From: Bacteroidaceae bacterium
GTDB lineage: Bacteria > Bacteroidota > Bacteroidia > Bacteroidales > Bacteroidaceae
Length of the DNA stretch: 64,000 bases
Assembly: GCA_017547385.1 (NCBI GenBank)
Contig: JAFYPU010000012.1
Location: forward strand, 1-64,000
Reading direction: 5' to 3'
Under the pieces are notes generated by a model that ran no database searches, had not been told where the DNA came from, and saw only the letters and a program-made list of their open reading frames with translations. Within the stretch, counting starts at the first letter, position 1; every line of letters starts with the position of its first letter. This document shows positions 52,399 to 61,863 of the stretch, in pieces. The translations under genes were made by a program, and so were the position numbers.

Positions 52399-52854
52399 TT
52401 ACTCGAAGATTCTCCAGTGTTCGTCGGGAGTGATGCCTTGAGCATGGAGGAACGAAAGATATTCTTCGCGAAACGAAACTTTGTGGTGGTGTTCCGCTTG
52501 GTGTAGAATGTAGTTGCGGACAGCGTTGCAGTTTTGTGAACTAACGGAAAACATTCCGTAGCCACCTTGCCAGTAGAACAACAGATAATAGGGGCTTAGT
52601 GTTTTTATCCAACGGCTGCTTCCACCTTTTATCTTCTCAACAAAAGATGCCACGGAAATGTCGCGAGGGAGTGTGCAAAGTATATGAACATGGTCGGATA
52701 CACCACCCACTTGTAGGGCATTGGCTCCCAATCGATGAATGGTGCCTGCGATGTATTTCCACACCGTTTCCAAATCTTCTTGTCTGAAGCAAGGGGCTGT
52801 GCTCTTAATGTGAAATACAAGATGAACCGTCAAGCAAACGAAGGAGTGGGACAT
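52399..52854 (-). CDS. IS200/REP-associated (Y1) transposase
   Basis: The 151-residue single-domain HUH transposase has His55 and His57 in SDHVHILC and the catalytic Tyr115 in NAVRNYILHQAEHHHK. No TnpB/IscB-type accessory gene is nearby. It stands immediately beside a long palindrome, as TnpA-REP (RAYT) genes do. It ends 8 bp from that palindrome, and its start lies 9 bp from the stop of the GH5 paralogue, which is tight for an insertion. Confidence 0.9.
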   Translation of the reverse strand: MSHSFVCLTVHLVFHIKSTAPCFRQEDLETVWKYIAGTIHRLGANALQVGGVSDHVHILCTLPRDISVASFVEKIKGGSSRWIKTLSPYYLLFYWQGGYGMFSVSSQNCNAVRNYILHQAEHHHKVSFREEYLSFLHAQGITPDEHWRIFE

Positions 52855-52863
52855 AATGTTTCT

Positions 52864-54153
52864 TTAATGGCAGTTTAGCACCTTTGCACCCTCTTTCAGT
52901 GTTTCCAAACACGGGGTGTCGGTGGCAAAAACGGAGTAGAGTCCTTGCGGATTGCAGGGGTTGTCGCCGGTGAGCACACCTTGCTTCCACACAAAGTCTT
53001 CGGCCCGAAATTCTCCGCTCCATGCCGAAACAAAGCCGCCGGCCAACACATCGTCGGAGGTGGCAGAGGCTGTGAACAGACTCATCACAAATTCGTAGAA
53101 GGCTTTGCGGTAAAAGGCCGGGCTGTCGGGGGTGAAGAAGTGGCGGTCGCGTGGATAGGCGAAAGCGGTGAGCACAAGTGGGAGGTTGGCGTTTTGCGCA
53201 ATGCGGCGGTGTTGCTCGTAATAGTCGGTGGCTTTCAGATAAGTGTTGGGCAAGTCTTCCAGTGTGCGGCTCTTGTGTGCCCAGTCCCAACGCAAGGGTT
53301 GGAGTTGCAACGAAGCAAAGCCGAATGCCCCCGTGGTGTAGAGCATTTCGTAGATGCGTTCGTTGTCGGCGCAATGCCTGATGCCGGCAGTTCCGAGGCT
53401 TATCAGGTGGTTGGGGTCGGCCTTTCGGATAATGGCTGCTGTGCTCATGGCCCAACTGATGAAGTGCCCGTTCATGGCACCGCCGGTCGTTTGCGGCTCG
53501 TTGCAGAGTTCCCATGCCAGGATGGTGGGGTCGTTCTTATAGGCTTTTCCTGTGATGCCGTTGGTGCGGTTCACGATGGTCTGCACGGTGTTTTGATAGC
53601 GTTTTACAGCCTCTGTGTTGGCATAGAAACGAGCCACACGAGCGGCATAGGCTTCGGGCGTTTCTTCGGCTTGCATGGGAGCAATGCTGTCGCCCGTTTC
53701 GCGCAGATAGTGTGCCAGTCCGCCACTCCAGCTATAGGTGTTGGTGAGGCTGAGCACGGCACGCATATTGCGCTTTCCGAGTTCGGAGAGCACATAGTCC
53801 AATCCCGAAAGCAGGGTGTCGTTGAGCGTTCCGCCTGATTGCACCAAAGCGGGTCGCACGGCACGTGGGTCGTCGGGGGCAGGCTCTTCGCTCACGGCCA
53901 GAAGGCGCACTGTGTTGATGCCAAGACCTTTCAGACGATCGAATTCGGCACAGAGGCGTGTGCGGTTGCCTTCCTGAATTTCGGAGGCCATGTGCACGGC
54001 ATACCACATGTTGGCACCGAGAAAGCGGAAAGGCTTTCCGTTTTCGGTGAGGTGCATTCCGTCAGCGCGGACAAAACTTTGCGAACCGGTTTGTGCCATG
54101 GCCGCGAAACCGAACAGGAGGCTGAAGATGAGGAGTAGGAGGGAGTGCTTCAT
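52864..54153 (-). CDS. GH5 mannanase-like paralogue lacking the catalytic nucleophile
   Basis: The 429-residue exported protein (signal peptide about 1-20) parallels the GH5 protein at 19732-21051 along its length (GKPFRFLGANMWYAVHMAS, INTVRLLAVSEE, LCNEPQTTGG). The acid/base Glu in NEP is kept. At the nucleophile position the working paralogue has VIEEFGYPRD, but this one reads VLTAFAYPRD, so the Glu is Ala. The reading frame is intact, which argues for a retained binding or regulatory role rather than decay. It starts 8 bp after metH and probably shares its transcript. Confidence 0.85.
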   Translation of the reverse strand: MKHSLLLLIFSLLFGFAAMAQTGSQSFVRADGMHLTENGKPFRFLGANMWYAVHMASEIQEGNRTRLCAEFDRLKGLGINTVRLLAVSEEPAPDDPRAVRPALVQSGGTLNDTLLSGLDYVLSELGKRNMRAVLSLTNTYSWSGGLAHYLRETGDSIAPMQAEETPEAYAARVARFYANTEAVKRYQNTVQTIVNRTNGITGKAYKNDPTILAWELCNEPQTTGGAMNGHFISWAMSTAAIIRKADPNHLISLGTAGIRHCADNERIYEMLYTTGAFGFASLQLQPLRWDWAHKSRTLEDLPNTYLKATDYYEQHRRIAQNANLPLVLTAFAYPRDRHFFTPDSPAFYRKAFYEFVMSLFTASATSDDVLAGGFVSAWSGEFRAEDFVWKQGVLTGDNPCNPQGLYSVFATDTPCLETLKEGAKVLNCH

Positions 54154-54161
54154 GCGGTGTG

Positions 54162-56915
54162 TCAGAAAAGTTGGGGTTTGTTGTTGCGAGCTTCAGAAAG
54201 TGATAAGAGGTTGGCTTCCCGGCTTGTATGTTCGTTGCGTAAGCGTTGATATTCGTCGGCAATGCCTTTCAGAAAATCATTGCGTGTGCTTTCGTTCATC
54301 AATTGTGCTGCCACACCCACCATTTGCGAAGCATCTTTCACGTGAATCACAGGGCCGTCATAGGCCGGTGCGATGTGCAAAGCCGTGTGCAGCTTTCCGG
54401 TGGTGGCGCCTCCCACGATGAGCGGAATGTGCAGGCTGGCGGCTTGCATGGCTTGGGCCACGCGAATCATTTCGTCCAAACTTGGCGTGATGAGACCGCT
54501 CAGACCGACGAAATCAGCCTGCGTGCGGATGGCTTCGGAAACAATCCGGTCGGTGGGGCACATCACGCCCAAATCCGTAACCTCGTAGTTGTTGCAGCCC
54601 ATCACCACCCCGACAATGTTTTTGCCGATGTCGTGCACGTCGCCTTTCACCGTAGCGATGACCATGCGCCCGGCTTTGTTGTGTTGATGGCTTTGCTGTG
54701 CTTCGATGTGCGGTTGCAGGATGTCCACGGCTTGCTTCATGGTGCGTGCCGTCTTTACCACTTGCGGCAAAAACATCTTGCCGGCACCGAAAAGCTCTCC
54801 CACGTGGTTCATGCCCTGCATCAGCGGTCCTTCGATGATGTCGACGGCACGTGGATACTGCTGCAGTGCTTCAGTCAGGTCGTCGGCCAGGTGGTCGGGC
54901 ACTCCCTTGATAAGGGCTTGCGAGAGGCGTTCGCTCACAGGGCGTTCGCGGCGTTGGGCTTCGGTGGTGTTTGATTGGGAAAGGCTTGTGGCGGCTTCGT
55001 TATTGCTCAGCACACTCTCTGCCAAGGCAATCAAGCGGTCGGCACCGGGGCGGCGATTGAGCACCACGTCTTCCAGAATTTCAAGATGCGCTGCCGGAAT
55101 GTCTTCATACATCACAGCCGTTGCCGGATTGACGATACCCATGTCCATACCGGCTTTAATTGCGTGAAAAAGGAATACGGCGTGCATGGCCTCGCGTATA
55201 TAATTATTGCCACGGAAAGAGAACGAAAGATTGCTCACACCGCCACTCACGTGAGCGCCGGGCAGGTTTTTACGTATCCAACGTGTGGCTTCGATAAAGC
55301 TGCGTGCGTAATCATCGTGCTCACTCATGCCTGTGCAGATGGCGAGTATGTTCGGGTCGAAGATAATGTCGCAAGCGGGGAAACCTACCTCCTCTGTCAG
55401 GATGCGGTAGGCACGTTGGCAGATGCTGATGCGACGTTCGTAAGTCGTGGCTTGTCCCTCCTCATCAAAGGCCATGATCACCACGGCAGCCCCCATGCGA
55501 CGCAGTTCGGCGGCCCGTGTTTTGAAAACGGCTTCTCCCTCTTTCAACGACAGGGAATTGACAATGCATTTGCCTTGCACACATTTCAAGGCAGCACGGA
55601 TGACTTCCCAGTCGGACGAGTCGATCATGAAGGGGCGGCGTGCCACTTCCGGCTCGGCGGCCAAGAGATTGAGAAAGTGCACCATCTCTTCGCGAGTGTC
55701 GAGCAGACCATCGTCCATGTTGATGTCGATGATTTGTGCCCCGTCTTCCACTTGTCGGCGTGCGATGGCCACAGCTTCGTCATACTTTTTCTCTTTGATG
55801 AGTCGCAGGAACTTGCGCGAACCTGCCACGTTGCAGCGTTCGCCCACGTTGATGAAATTCATGCCGGGCTTCAGATCGAACAGGTCAAGACCGGCCAATT
55901 GCATGTGCTCGGTCGGGGTGGTGGGGACGTGGGGTGGGAGGAAAGCACCGCCCTTTTGTATGATTTTGGGATATTCGGCGATGTATGCATCTGTGGTGCC
56001 GCAGCATCCGCCTATGATGTTCACAAGTCCGGCCTCGACATAGTGGCGCATCTCCTCGGCCATGGCTTCCGGTGTCTGGTCGTAACCACCGTCGGCATTG
56101 GGAAGACCGGCATTGGGATACACCGAAATGCGATAGGGAGCGCATTGAGCCAGTTCCTCAACGAAAGGACGCATTTCGGCTGCGCCAAACGAGCAGTTCA
56201 GTCCCACGCTGAAGATGTCGGCATGCGCCACCGAGGCAAGAAAAGCCGTGAGTGTCTGTCCTGAAAGTGTTCGTCCGGCACGGTCGGCTATGGTCACGGA
56301 AAGCATGATGGGCACACGACGTCCTGTGCGTTGCATGGCCGTTTCGGCAGCATGCAGGGCTGCTTTTGCATTGAGCGTGTCGAAAATTGTTTCGATGAGC
56401 AAGGCATCCACTCCCTCGCTGATAAGGGTTTCCATCTGCTCGACATAAGCTTCGGTCAGGGCATCGAAAGTGAGGGCACGCAATGCAGGGTCGTTCACGT
56501 CGGGACTCATGGAGAGCGTTTTGCCCGTGGGACCTACGCTTCCGGCTACCAAGCGCGGTTTCTCCGGGGTGCGCCGTGTGTATTCGGCTGCCAACTCTTT
56601 GGCCAGGGCCACTGCCGACTTGTTCAGCTCGCGGCAAAGGTCCTGACAGTGATATTCGCTCATGGAGATGCGTTGCGCACTGAACGTGTTGGTCTCGATG
56701 ATGTCGGCACCGGCTTCAAGGTATCGACGGTGTATATCGGCAATGATGTCGGGGCGCGTCAGGGTGAGCAGTTCGTTGTTTCCCTTTTGCACACCCGGCA
56801 AGTGGGCAAAGCGTGTGCCGCGGTAGTCGGCTTCGGAGAGGCCGTAACCTTGAATCATGGTGCCCATGGCGCCGTCGAGAATGAGTATGTGTTGAGAAGA
56901 TAGCTTTTCGAGCAT
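54162..56915 (-). CDS. metH: Cobalamin-dependent methionine synthase without activation domain
   Basis: The 917-residue protein carries a homocysteine-binding domain ([26 protein letters not shown]), with zinc ligands in GLNCSFG and IIGGCCGT. A pterin-binding domain ([16 protein letters not shown]) and the cobalamin domain with [13 protein letters not shown] follow. It transfers methyl from methyltetrahydrofolate to homocysteine. The ~1200-residue E. coli enzyme has an extra C-terminal AdoMet reactivation domain that is absent here, as in other Bacteroides-group MetH, so reactivation must be supplied separately. No B12 riboswitch was recognised upstream. Confidence 0.94.
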   Translation of the reverse strand: MLEKLSSQHILILDGAMGTMIQGYGLSEADYRGTRFAHLPGVQKGNNELLTLTRPDIIADIHRRYLEAGADIIETNTFSAQRISMSEYHCQDLCRELNKSAVALAKELAAEYTRRTPEKPRLVAGSVGPTGKTLSMSPDVNDPALRALTFDALTEAYVEQMETLISEGVDALLIETIFDTLNAKAALHAAETAMQRTGRRVPIMLSVTIADRAGRTLSGQTLTAFLASVAHADIFSVGLNCSFGAAEMRPFVEELAQCAPYRISVYPNAGLPNADGGYDQTPEAMAEEMRHYVEAGLVNIIGGCCGTTDAYIAEYPKIIQKGGAFLPPHVPTTPTEHMQLAGLDLFDLKPGMNFINVGERCNVAGSRKFLRLIKEKKYDEAVAIARRQVEDGAQIIDINMDDGLLDTREEMVHFLNLLAAEPEVARRPFMIDSSDWEVIRAALKCVQGKCIVNSLSLKEGEAVFKTRAAELRRMGAAVVIMAFDEEGQATTYERRISICQRAYRILTEEVGFPACDIIFDPNILAICTGMSEHDDYARSFIEATRWIRKNLPGAHVSGGVSNLSFSFRGNNYIREAMHAVFLFHAIKAGMDMGIVNPATAVMYEDIPAAHLEILEDVVLNRRPGADRLIALAESVLSNNEAATSLSQSNTTEAQRRERPVSERLSQALIKGVPDHLADDLTEALQQYPRAVDIIEGPLMQGMNHVGELFGAGKMFLPQVVKTARTMKQAVDILQPHIEAQQSHQHNKAGRMVIATVKGDVHDIGKNIVGVVMGCNNYEVTDLGVMCPTDRIVSEAIRTQADFVGLSGLITPSLDEMIRVAQAMQAASLHIPLIVGGATTGKLHTALHIAPAYDGPVIHVKDASQMVGVAAQLMNESTRNDFLKGIADEYQRLRNEHTSREANLLSLSEARNNKPQLF

Positions 56916-56961
56916 TTGTGTGGTGTGGTTTGTCTTTTGAATAGTGTTGCTTGGGGATTTT

Positions 56962-57105
56962 CATACCCCCTCCGCTTCGCTCGTCCCCTAATCTCAGGGG
57001 GACAGTTCCGTCCGGAGTGTTTCAGCTTCGCGTTCGGTAGATTTTCATACCCCCTCCGCTCCGTTCGTCCCCCTACCTTAGGGCGACAGCCCCGTCCGGA
57101 GTGTT
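56962..57105. repeat. Two dispersed CCCCTACCTTAGGG elements in tandem (D7, D8)
   Basis: Two similar units begin CATACCCCCTCCGCT and end CCGTCCGGAGTGTTT, each with a palindromic CCCCTAnnTNAGGG-type core. They fill most of the gap between metH and smpB. Confidence 0.8.
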
Positions 57106-57125
57106 TTTGTGTGGTTGGCGAGTTG

Positions 57126-57602
57126 TCAGTAACTCTTGTTTTTCATCACGCGGTCCACTTCGCGGCGGTCGGCCTTGTCGCGCAGAGTGGCGCGCTTGTC
57201 ATATTCTTTTTTGCCTCGGCACAATCCGATGCTGAGCTTGGCGCGTCCGTTTTCGTCGATGAAGAGGCGGAGCGGCACAATGGTGAAGCCGGGCGAGCGG
57301 GTGGCGTCTTGCAGTGCTCCGATTTCCTTGCGGTTGAGCAGGAGCTTGCGGTCGCTTCGTGTGGCGTGGTTGTTGTAAGAGCCGAAGCTGTATTCGGCGA
57401 TGTACATGTTCTTCACCCAGATTTCGCCGTTGTGGATGTAGCAATAGGTGTCCACGAGGCCGGCTTTTCCGGCGCGGATGCTTTTCACCTCAGTGCCGGT
57501 GAGCACTATGCCGGCGGTGTATCTGTCGATCACAAGATAGTCGAACTCGGCTCGGCGGTTCTTGATGTTGATGCGTGCGGGCTTTATTTCTTTTTTTGCC
57601 AT
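57126..57602 (-). CDS. smpB: SsrA-binding protein
   Basis: The 158-residue RNA-binding protein brings tmRNA to stalled ribosomes. It has the SmpB oligonucleotide-binding core ([40 protein letters not shown]) and the C-terminal tail that ends in basic residues ([23 protein letters not shown]). It lies 12 bp after the DUF4375 gene on the same strand. Confidence 0.96.
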   Translation of the reverse strand: MAKKEIKPARINIKNRRAEFDYLVIDRYTAGIVLTGTEVKSIRAGKAGLVDTYCYIHNGEIWVKNMYIAEYSFGSYNNHATRSDRKLLLNRKEIGALQDATRSPGFTIVPLRLFIDENGRAKLSIGLCRGKKEYDKRATLRDKADRREVDRVMKNKSY

Positions 57603-57614
57603 GAATGTGAGTGT

Positions 57615-58133
57615 TTAGACGATGGTGGCAAAATTCTCGATGTGTTCGTCGATGTAGTGCGCCACGGCAGCTTGTATTTCCTCCTCTTGTTCGATGAAGC
57701 TGTCGTCCAGTTCGTCGAATTCCGGGAACTGTTCGAACAGTGCCATGAACTCCTCGTCGGAACACGGTTGTTCGATTTTTTCGCCGTGCAAGTCGTAGAG
57801 GGCGCGTGCTTCATAGAGCAATTTGGAGAAAGCGTGCAGTCCCCAAAGACGCATGGCCTTGGCGAAGGGATTGCGGAAGAAGAACGGGCCGTAGCCGTTG
57901 TGTATGAGTTGCACAAAACCGCCGTCCATCAGTTCGTCGTGCAGCAGGGTGTATCCCCACAAGGTGATTTGGTCGGCGTTGAGGCTTTGCATGGCTTCGG
58001 CATTGAGTTCGCCGCCGGCCGCTTCGGTAATGGCATCGGCAAAAGCTTTGACAAAGGCATCCATGCCCTCGGTGGCAGCTTGTCGGAGAACATCGTCGGC
58101 AATGCAGACTTGCAGGGGTTGTTTTTGTTCCAT
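57615..58133 (-). CDS. DUF4375 (DMP19-like) protein
   Basis: The 172-residue acidic protein has no signal peptide. The central region LWGYTLLHDELMDGGFVQLIHNGYGPFFFRNPFAKAMRLWG fits DUF4375, a family related to the DNA-mimic protein DMP19. The acidic C-terminus (PEFDELDDSFIEQEEEIQAAVAHYIDEHIE) is consistent with that, though DNA mimicry here is only suggested. It is probably co-transcribed with smpB. Confidence 0.75.
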   Translation of the reverse strand: MEQKQPLQVCIADDVLRQAATEGMDAFVKAFADAITEAAGGELNAEAMQSLNADQITLWGYTLLHDELMDGGFVQLIHNGYGPFFFRNPFAKAMRLWGLHAFSKLLYEARALYDLHGEKIEQPCSDEEFMALFEQFPEFDELDDSFIEQEEEIQAAVAHYIDEHIENFATIV

Positions 58134-58354
58134 CGTTCGGAGAGTTTATGCTGTGTTAAAATGAATGTGTGCAAGGCGTTTATGTGGGCAAAAATACGAT
58201 TTTATTCCCTTATACGTGAGGTTGGCAACACTTTTGGTGGGTTTTCGGCATTTGGGCGAAGCCGTTGCGGCATTTTGCGCACCGGTTTGCATGAGCCTCG
58301 CGGCTTGTTGCAATTTTGCATGGGCTTTGGCAGAAATTTGCATGCCTTGAGGTG

Positions 58355-58422
58355 AAAAGTGGCAGGCCTTACCACTTTTGTGGCAGTGCTCGCCACTTTT
58401 GTGGCAAGGCCTGCCACTTTTT
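58355..58422. repeat. 21-bp-unit palindromic array, GGCAAGGCCTGCCACTTT type (A9)
   Basis: Three 21-bp units nearly identical to the array at 45739-45806. It lies in the divergent gap between the DUF4375 gene and htpG; the rest of this 441-bp gap shows only the sigma-54-like site. Confidence 0.9.
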
Positions 58423-58471
58423 GCAGAAAGCCTATGCGTTTTCCGACAAGGTGCCACCATCTTTCAGAGGT

Positions 58472-58487
58472 TGGCACAGAATTTGCA
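58472..58487 (+). promoter_or_regulatory. Sigma-54-like -24/-12 site upstream of htpG
   Basis: TGGCAC-N5-TTGCA matches the RpoN consensus exactly. A start about 12 bp downstream would give a leader of about 75 nt to htpG. No ordinary TAnnTTTG box is evident between here and the gene. No activator site was identified, so this is unproven. Confidence 0.5.
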
Positions 58488-58574
58488 AAAAGCAAGGCAG
58501 TGCTCACTCTGCACAATATATAATAATGAGTGTGGGGAGCCGAACGGATTAAAACAAACTAAAAACATACTACT

Positions 58575-60626
58575 ATGCAAAAAGGAAACATCGGGATTAC
58601 GACCGAAAACATCTTTCCCGTCATCAAGAAATTTCTCTATTCGGATCACGAAATCTTTCTCCGCGAAATCGTGGCCAATGCAGTGGATGCCACGCAAAAG
58701 CTGAAGACCTTGGCAGCCAAGGGAGAGTGTCCGGGCGAACTGGGCGACCTCACCATCAGCATCAAGCTCGATGCCGAAGCCGGCACACTCACTGTGAGCG
58801 ACCGCGGTATCGGTATGACGGCCGAGGAGGTGGATAAGTATATCAACCAAATTGCTTTCTCGGGTGCCAACGACTTCCTGGAGAAATACAAAGACGATGC
58901 CAACGCCATCATCGGCCACTTCGGCCTGGGCTTCTATTCTTCCTTCATGGTGGCCAAGCAGGTGGAGATCTTCACGCGCAGTTATAAGGAGGGGGCCGTG
59001 GGTGCTCACTGGACCTGCGACGGCAGTCCGGCTTACGAACTCGGCGAGTGCAACAAGGCCGAACGCGGCACGGACATCGTGTTGCACATCGATGATGAGA
59101 ACAAGGACTTCCTGGAAAAATCGAAGGTGGAAGGCTTGTTGCGCAAATACTGCAGCTTCCTGCCCATCCCCGTGGCATTGGGCAACAAAACCGAGTGGAA
59201 GGACGGACAGCAGGTGGAGACAGACGAACCGAACGTCATCAACGACACCACCCCCCTGTGGACAAAAACACCCTCAACACTCAAGGACGAGGACTACAAG
59301 AGTTTCTATCGCCAGCTCTATCCCATGAGCGACGAACCCCTATTCTGGATTCACCTCAATGTGGACTATCCGTTCAACCTCACCGGTGTGCTTTATTTCC
59401 CCCGCATCAAGAGCAACATCGAGATACACCGCAACAAGATACAGCTCTATTGCAATCAGGTGTTCGTGACGGATCAGGTGGAAAACATCGTGCCCGAATT
59501 CCTGACCCTGCTCCACGGTGTCATCGATTCGCCGGACATTCCGCTGAACGTGAGCCGCAGCTACTTGCAGAGCGATGCCAACGTCAAGAAAATCTCGACC
59601 TACATCACCAAGAAGGTGTGCGACCGCCTGCAGGGTATCTTCAAGAACGACCGTGCCGACTTCGAACAAAAGTGGGACGACCTGAAACTCTTTATCCACT
59701 ACGGCCTGCTCTCGCAACCGGACTTCTACGACAAGGCAAAGAACTTTGCACTGCTCAAGGACGTTGACGGAAAGAGCTTCACTTATGACGAATATCGCGA
59801 CCTCATCAAGGCCACTCAGACAGATAAGGACGGCAATCTCATCTACCTCTATGCCACCGACAGCGAAGCACAGTATAGCTACATCGAAGCAGCTCGTGCC
59901 AAGGGTTACAGCATTCTGAACATGGACGGACAGCTCGACAGTCCGCTGGTGGGCATGCTGGAACAGAAGTTCGAGAAGTGCCGCTTCTCGCGTGTGGATG
60001 GCGACACCATTGACCGCCTCATTCAGAAAGACGAGAACAAGGGCGAAGAACTTGCAGCCGACGAGGCTGAACGCTTGACCGGTATTTTCAATGCCGTTCT
60101 GCCCAAGCTCGACAAGGTGGAATTCCACGTAGAAACCCGTGCAATGGGCGAAGAAACCGCTCCGGTGGTTATCACACAAAGCGAATACATGCGCCGAATG
60201 AAGGAAATGAGTCAGCTGCAAGCGGGCATGAGTTTCTATGGCGAAATGCCCGACATGATGGGCCTTGTGCTCAACTCTGACCATCGTCTGGTGAAGGGTG
60301 TGCTCACCGATGCCGCTTCGCTGAACGAACAGCTCCAACCTATGGAAGCCGACTTGCGCGGACTGAATGCGCGTCGTCAGGTGATGGAACAAGCGCAGCG
60401 CGACAAGAAGTCTGAAGAAATCACGCAGGAAGAGCGCGACGAACTCACCAAGACCAACAACGAAATCAGCGAGAAGCAAAACCAAAAGAAGGAAATCCTG
60501 GCGGCTTATGCCAAAGGCAACCAAGTGGTTTCGCAGCTCATCGACATCGCATTGTTGCAAAACGGACTGCTGCGCGGCGAGGCCCTCAGCAAGTTCTTGC
60601 GTCGCAGCATCGATATGATAAAATAA
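58575..60626 (+). CDS. htpG: Molecular chaperone Hsp90
   Basis: The 683-residue ATPase chaperone has the GHKL ATP site (LREIVANAVDATQKL, DRGIGMTAEEV, GHFGLGFYSSFMV), a middle domain (LYFPRIKSNIEIHRNKIQLYCNQVFV) and a C-terminal dimerisation domain. The N-box usually reads NxxDA; here it is NAVDA. The sequence GVIDSPDIPLNVSRSYLQSD is diagnostic. It runs into the DUF1460 gene with a 5-bp gap. A sigma-54-like site lies upstream. Confidence 0.96.
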   Translation: MQKGNIGITTENIFPVIKKFLYSDHEIFLREIVANAVDATQKLKTLAAKGECPGELGDLTISIKLDAEAGTLTVSDRGIGMTAEEVDKYINQIAFSGANDFLEKYKDDANAIIGHFGLGFYSSFMVAKQVEIFTRSYKEGAVGAHWTCDGSPAYELGECNKAERGTDIVLHIDDENKDFLEKSKVEGLLRKYCSFLPIPVALGNKTEWKDGQQVETDEPNVINDTTPLWTKTPSTLKDEDYKSFYRQLYPMSDEPLFWIHLNVDYPFNLTGVLYFPRIKSNIEIHRNKIQLYCNQVFVTDQVENIVPEFLTLLHGVIDSPDIPLNVSRSYLQSDANVKKISTYITKKVCDRLQGIFKNDRADFEQKWDDLKLFIHYGLLSQPDFYDKAKNFALLKDVDGKSFTYDEYRDLIKATQTDKDGNLIYLYATDSEAQYSYIEAARAKGYSILNMDGQLDSPLVGMLEQKFEKCRFSRVDGDTIDRLIQKDENKGEELAADEAERLTGIFNAVLPKLDKVEFHVETRAMGEETAPVVITQSEYMRRMKEMSQLQAGMSFYGEMPDMMGLVLNSDHRLVKGVLTDAASLNEQLQPMEADLRGLNARRQVMEQAQRDKKSEEITQEERDELTKTNNEISEKQNQKKEILAAYAKGNQVVSQLIDIALLQNGLLRGEALSKFLRRSIDMIK

Positions 60627-60631
60627 GAACG

Positions 60632-61594
60632 ATGCGCACACGTAATTATATAAAGGTGTGCAGCCTCACCGCAATGCTCATGGCTTTCGTGCCATGCATT
60701 CAGGGTGCAACTTCTCCGCAGAACGGTTACTTCGGTAGCCGCTCTGCGGTTTTTGATGTGCCGGCGGCAGAGGCTGAAAGCGACATAAGAACCGACGAAA
60801 CCTATCTTCAGACGGTGGTTTATGCAGCAGAGGATTCCGTTCGCGTGGAGCAACTTTTGCAAGCCGATTGCGGCGAAAACGATGTGCTCTTCTTCGCCCG
60901 ACAATTCCTTGGTACGCCTTATGTGGCCCATACTTTGGAAGTGAGCGACCCGGAACGCTTGGTGGTGAACCTGCGACAGCTCGACTGCACTACGTTGGTG
61001 GAAACGGTCAATGCACTTTGCATCACGCGGCGTAAGGGGCAAAAACGTTTTGTGGACTTTTGCCGAAACCTGCAGGCCTACCGCTATCGTGGCGGACGGA
61101 GAAACGGTTATCTGTCGCGTTTGCATTATTTTGATTGGTGGATCAACGATGCCACAGAGCGCGGACTGGTGAGCGAAGTGGCCGACAAAAAGCATTTCAC
61201 AGGTCGGAAGCGAATAGAGAACAGCTACATGTCGCGCCATTACGGGAAGTATAAGATGCTGGCAGCGCACCCCGAATGGGCAGACAGCCTCCGTGCGATG
61301 GAGACTGCCGGCAACGGAGCCGTGGTGAGCTACCTGCCGGAGGCAAAGACCGGACTGACAAGCCGCGAACTCTCTTGCATCAACACCGGCGACATTGTGG
61401 CCATTGTTACGACCAAAGCCGGGTTGGACTATTCGCACCTGGGCTTTGCAGTGTGGGGTAGGGACGGGCGTCTGCACCTGCTCAATGCCTCGTCCATTCA
61501 CAAGAAAGTGGTGTTGGAGCCGATGACGCTCCGCCAGTACCTGGGTAAACATTCCACATCGGTGGGCATCCGCGTGTTCAGGCTTGTGCCGTAG
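60632..61594 (+). CDS. Exported DUF1460 amidase-like protein
   Basis: The 320-residue protein has an N-terminal signal-like segment (LTAMLMAFVPCIQGA) and a DUF1460 domain. The presumed catalytic Cys is in LRQLDCTTLVETVNAL, and the motif ENSYMSRHYGKYKML is typical. DUF1460 is related to NlpC/P60 cysteine hydrolases, which suggests cell-wall peptide or N-acylated amino-sugar hydrolysis. It follows htpG by 5 bp. Confidence 0.85.
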   Translation: MRTRNYIKVCSLTAMLMAFVPCIQGATSPQNGYFGSRSAVFDVPAAEAESDIRTDETYLQTVVYAAEDSVRVEQLLQADCGENDVLFFARQFLGTPYVAHTLEVSDPERLVVNLRQLDCTTLVETVNALCITRRKGQKRFVDFCRNLQAYRYRGGRRNGYLSRLHYFDWWINDATERGLVSEVADKKHFTGRKRIENSYMSRHYGKYKMLAAHPEWADSLRAMETAGNGAVVSYLPEAKTGLTSRELSCINTGDIVAIVTTKAGLDYSHLGFAVWGRDGRLHLLNASSIHKKVVLEPMTLRQYLGKHSTSVGIRVFRLVP

Positions 61595-61712
61595 GAGGTT
61601 TCCCCTTATCGTGTTTTTCAGCATATTGTTTAGATATTTTGCAGTGCTATTTTAGTGCTCAGACGTCTCCTCCGGATTGTCTGAACGCCGAGTGCACAAT
61701 GCGAGGAACAAT

Positions 61713-61770
61713 CATCCGGATGGAACTGTCCCACTAGGGTAGGGGGACGAGCGAAGCGGAGGGGGTATGA
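61713..61770. repeat. Dispersed CCACTAGGGTAGGGG element (D9)
   Basis: It has the same end motifs as the other elements (CATCCGGATGG ... GCGGAGGGGGTATGAA) with a degenerate palindromic core. The remainder of the 356-bp gap holds the promoter of the HAD gene. Confidence 0.75.
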
Positions 61771-61863
61771 ACCAACTGCAAAAAGTTCAAAAGAATAACT
61801 CGGTTTTCTACCATTCTCCTCTATTTTCTTACGCCTCATTCGTTTCGTCGGATGGGGCTTTGC

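Noticed and set aside
52399..52854. Transposase as part of a TnpA-TnpB/IscB element with a guide RNA at 51752-51992
   Set aside because: No TnpB- or IscB-like RuvC/HNH protein is encoded nearby. The HNH protein at 49635 is of DUF262 type, and the methylase stands between them.
56916..58355. 479-codon plus-strand frame across smpB and the DUF4375 gene
   Set aside because: smpB is certain on the opposite strand, and the frame runs through repeat elements.
59340..60641. 433-codon minus-strand frame opposite htpG
   Set aside because: htpG is unmistakable on the plus strand; the opposite frame has no motif.
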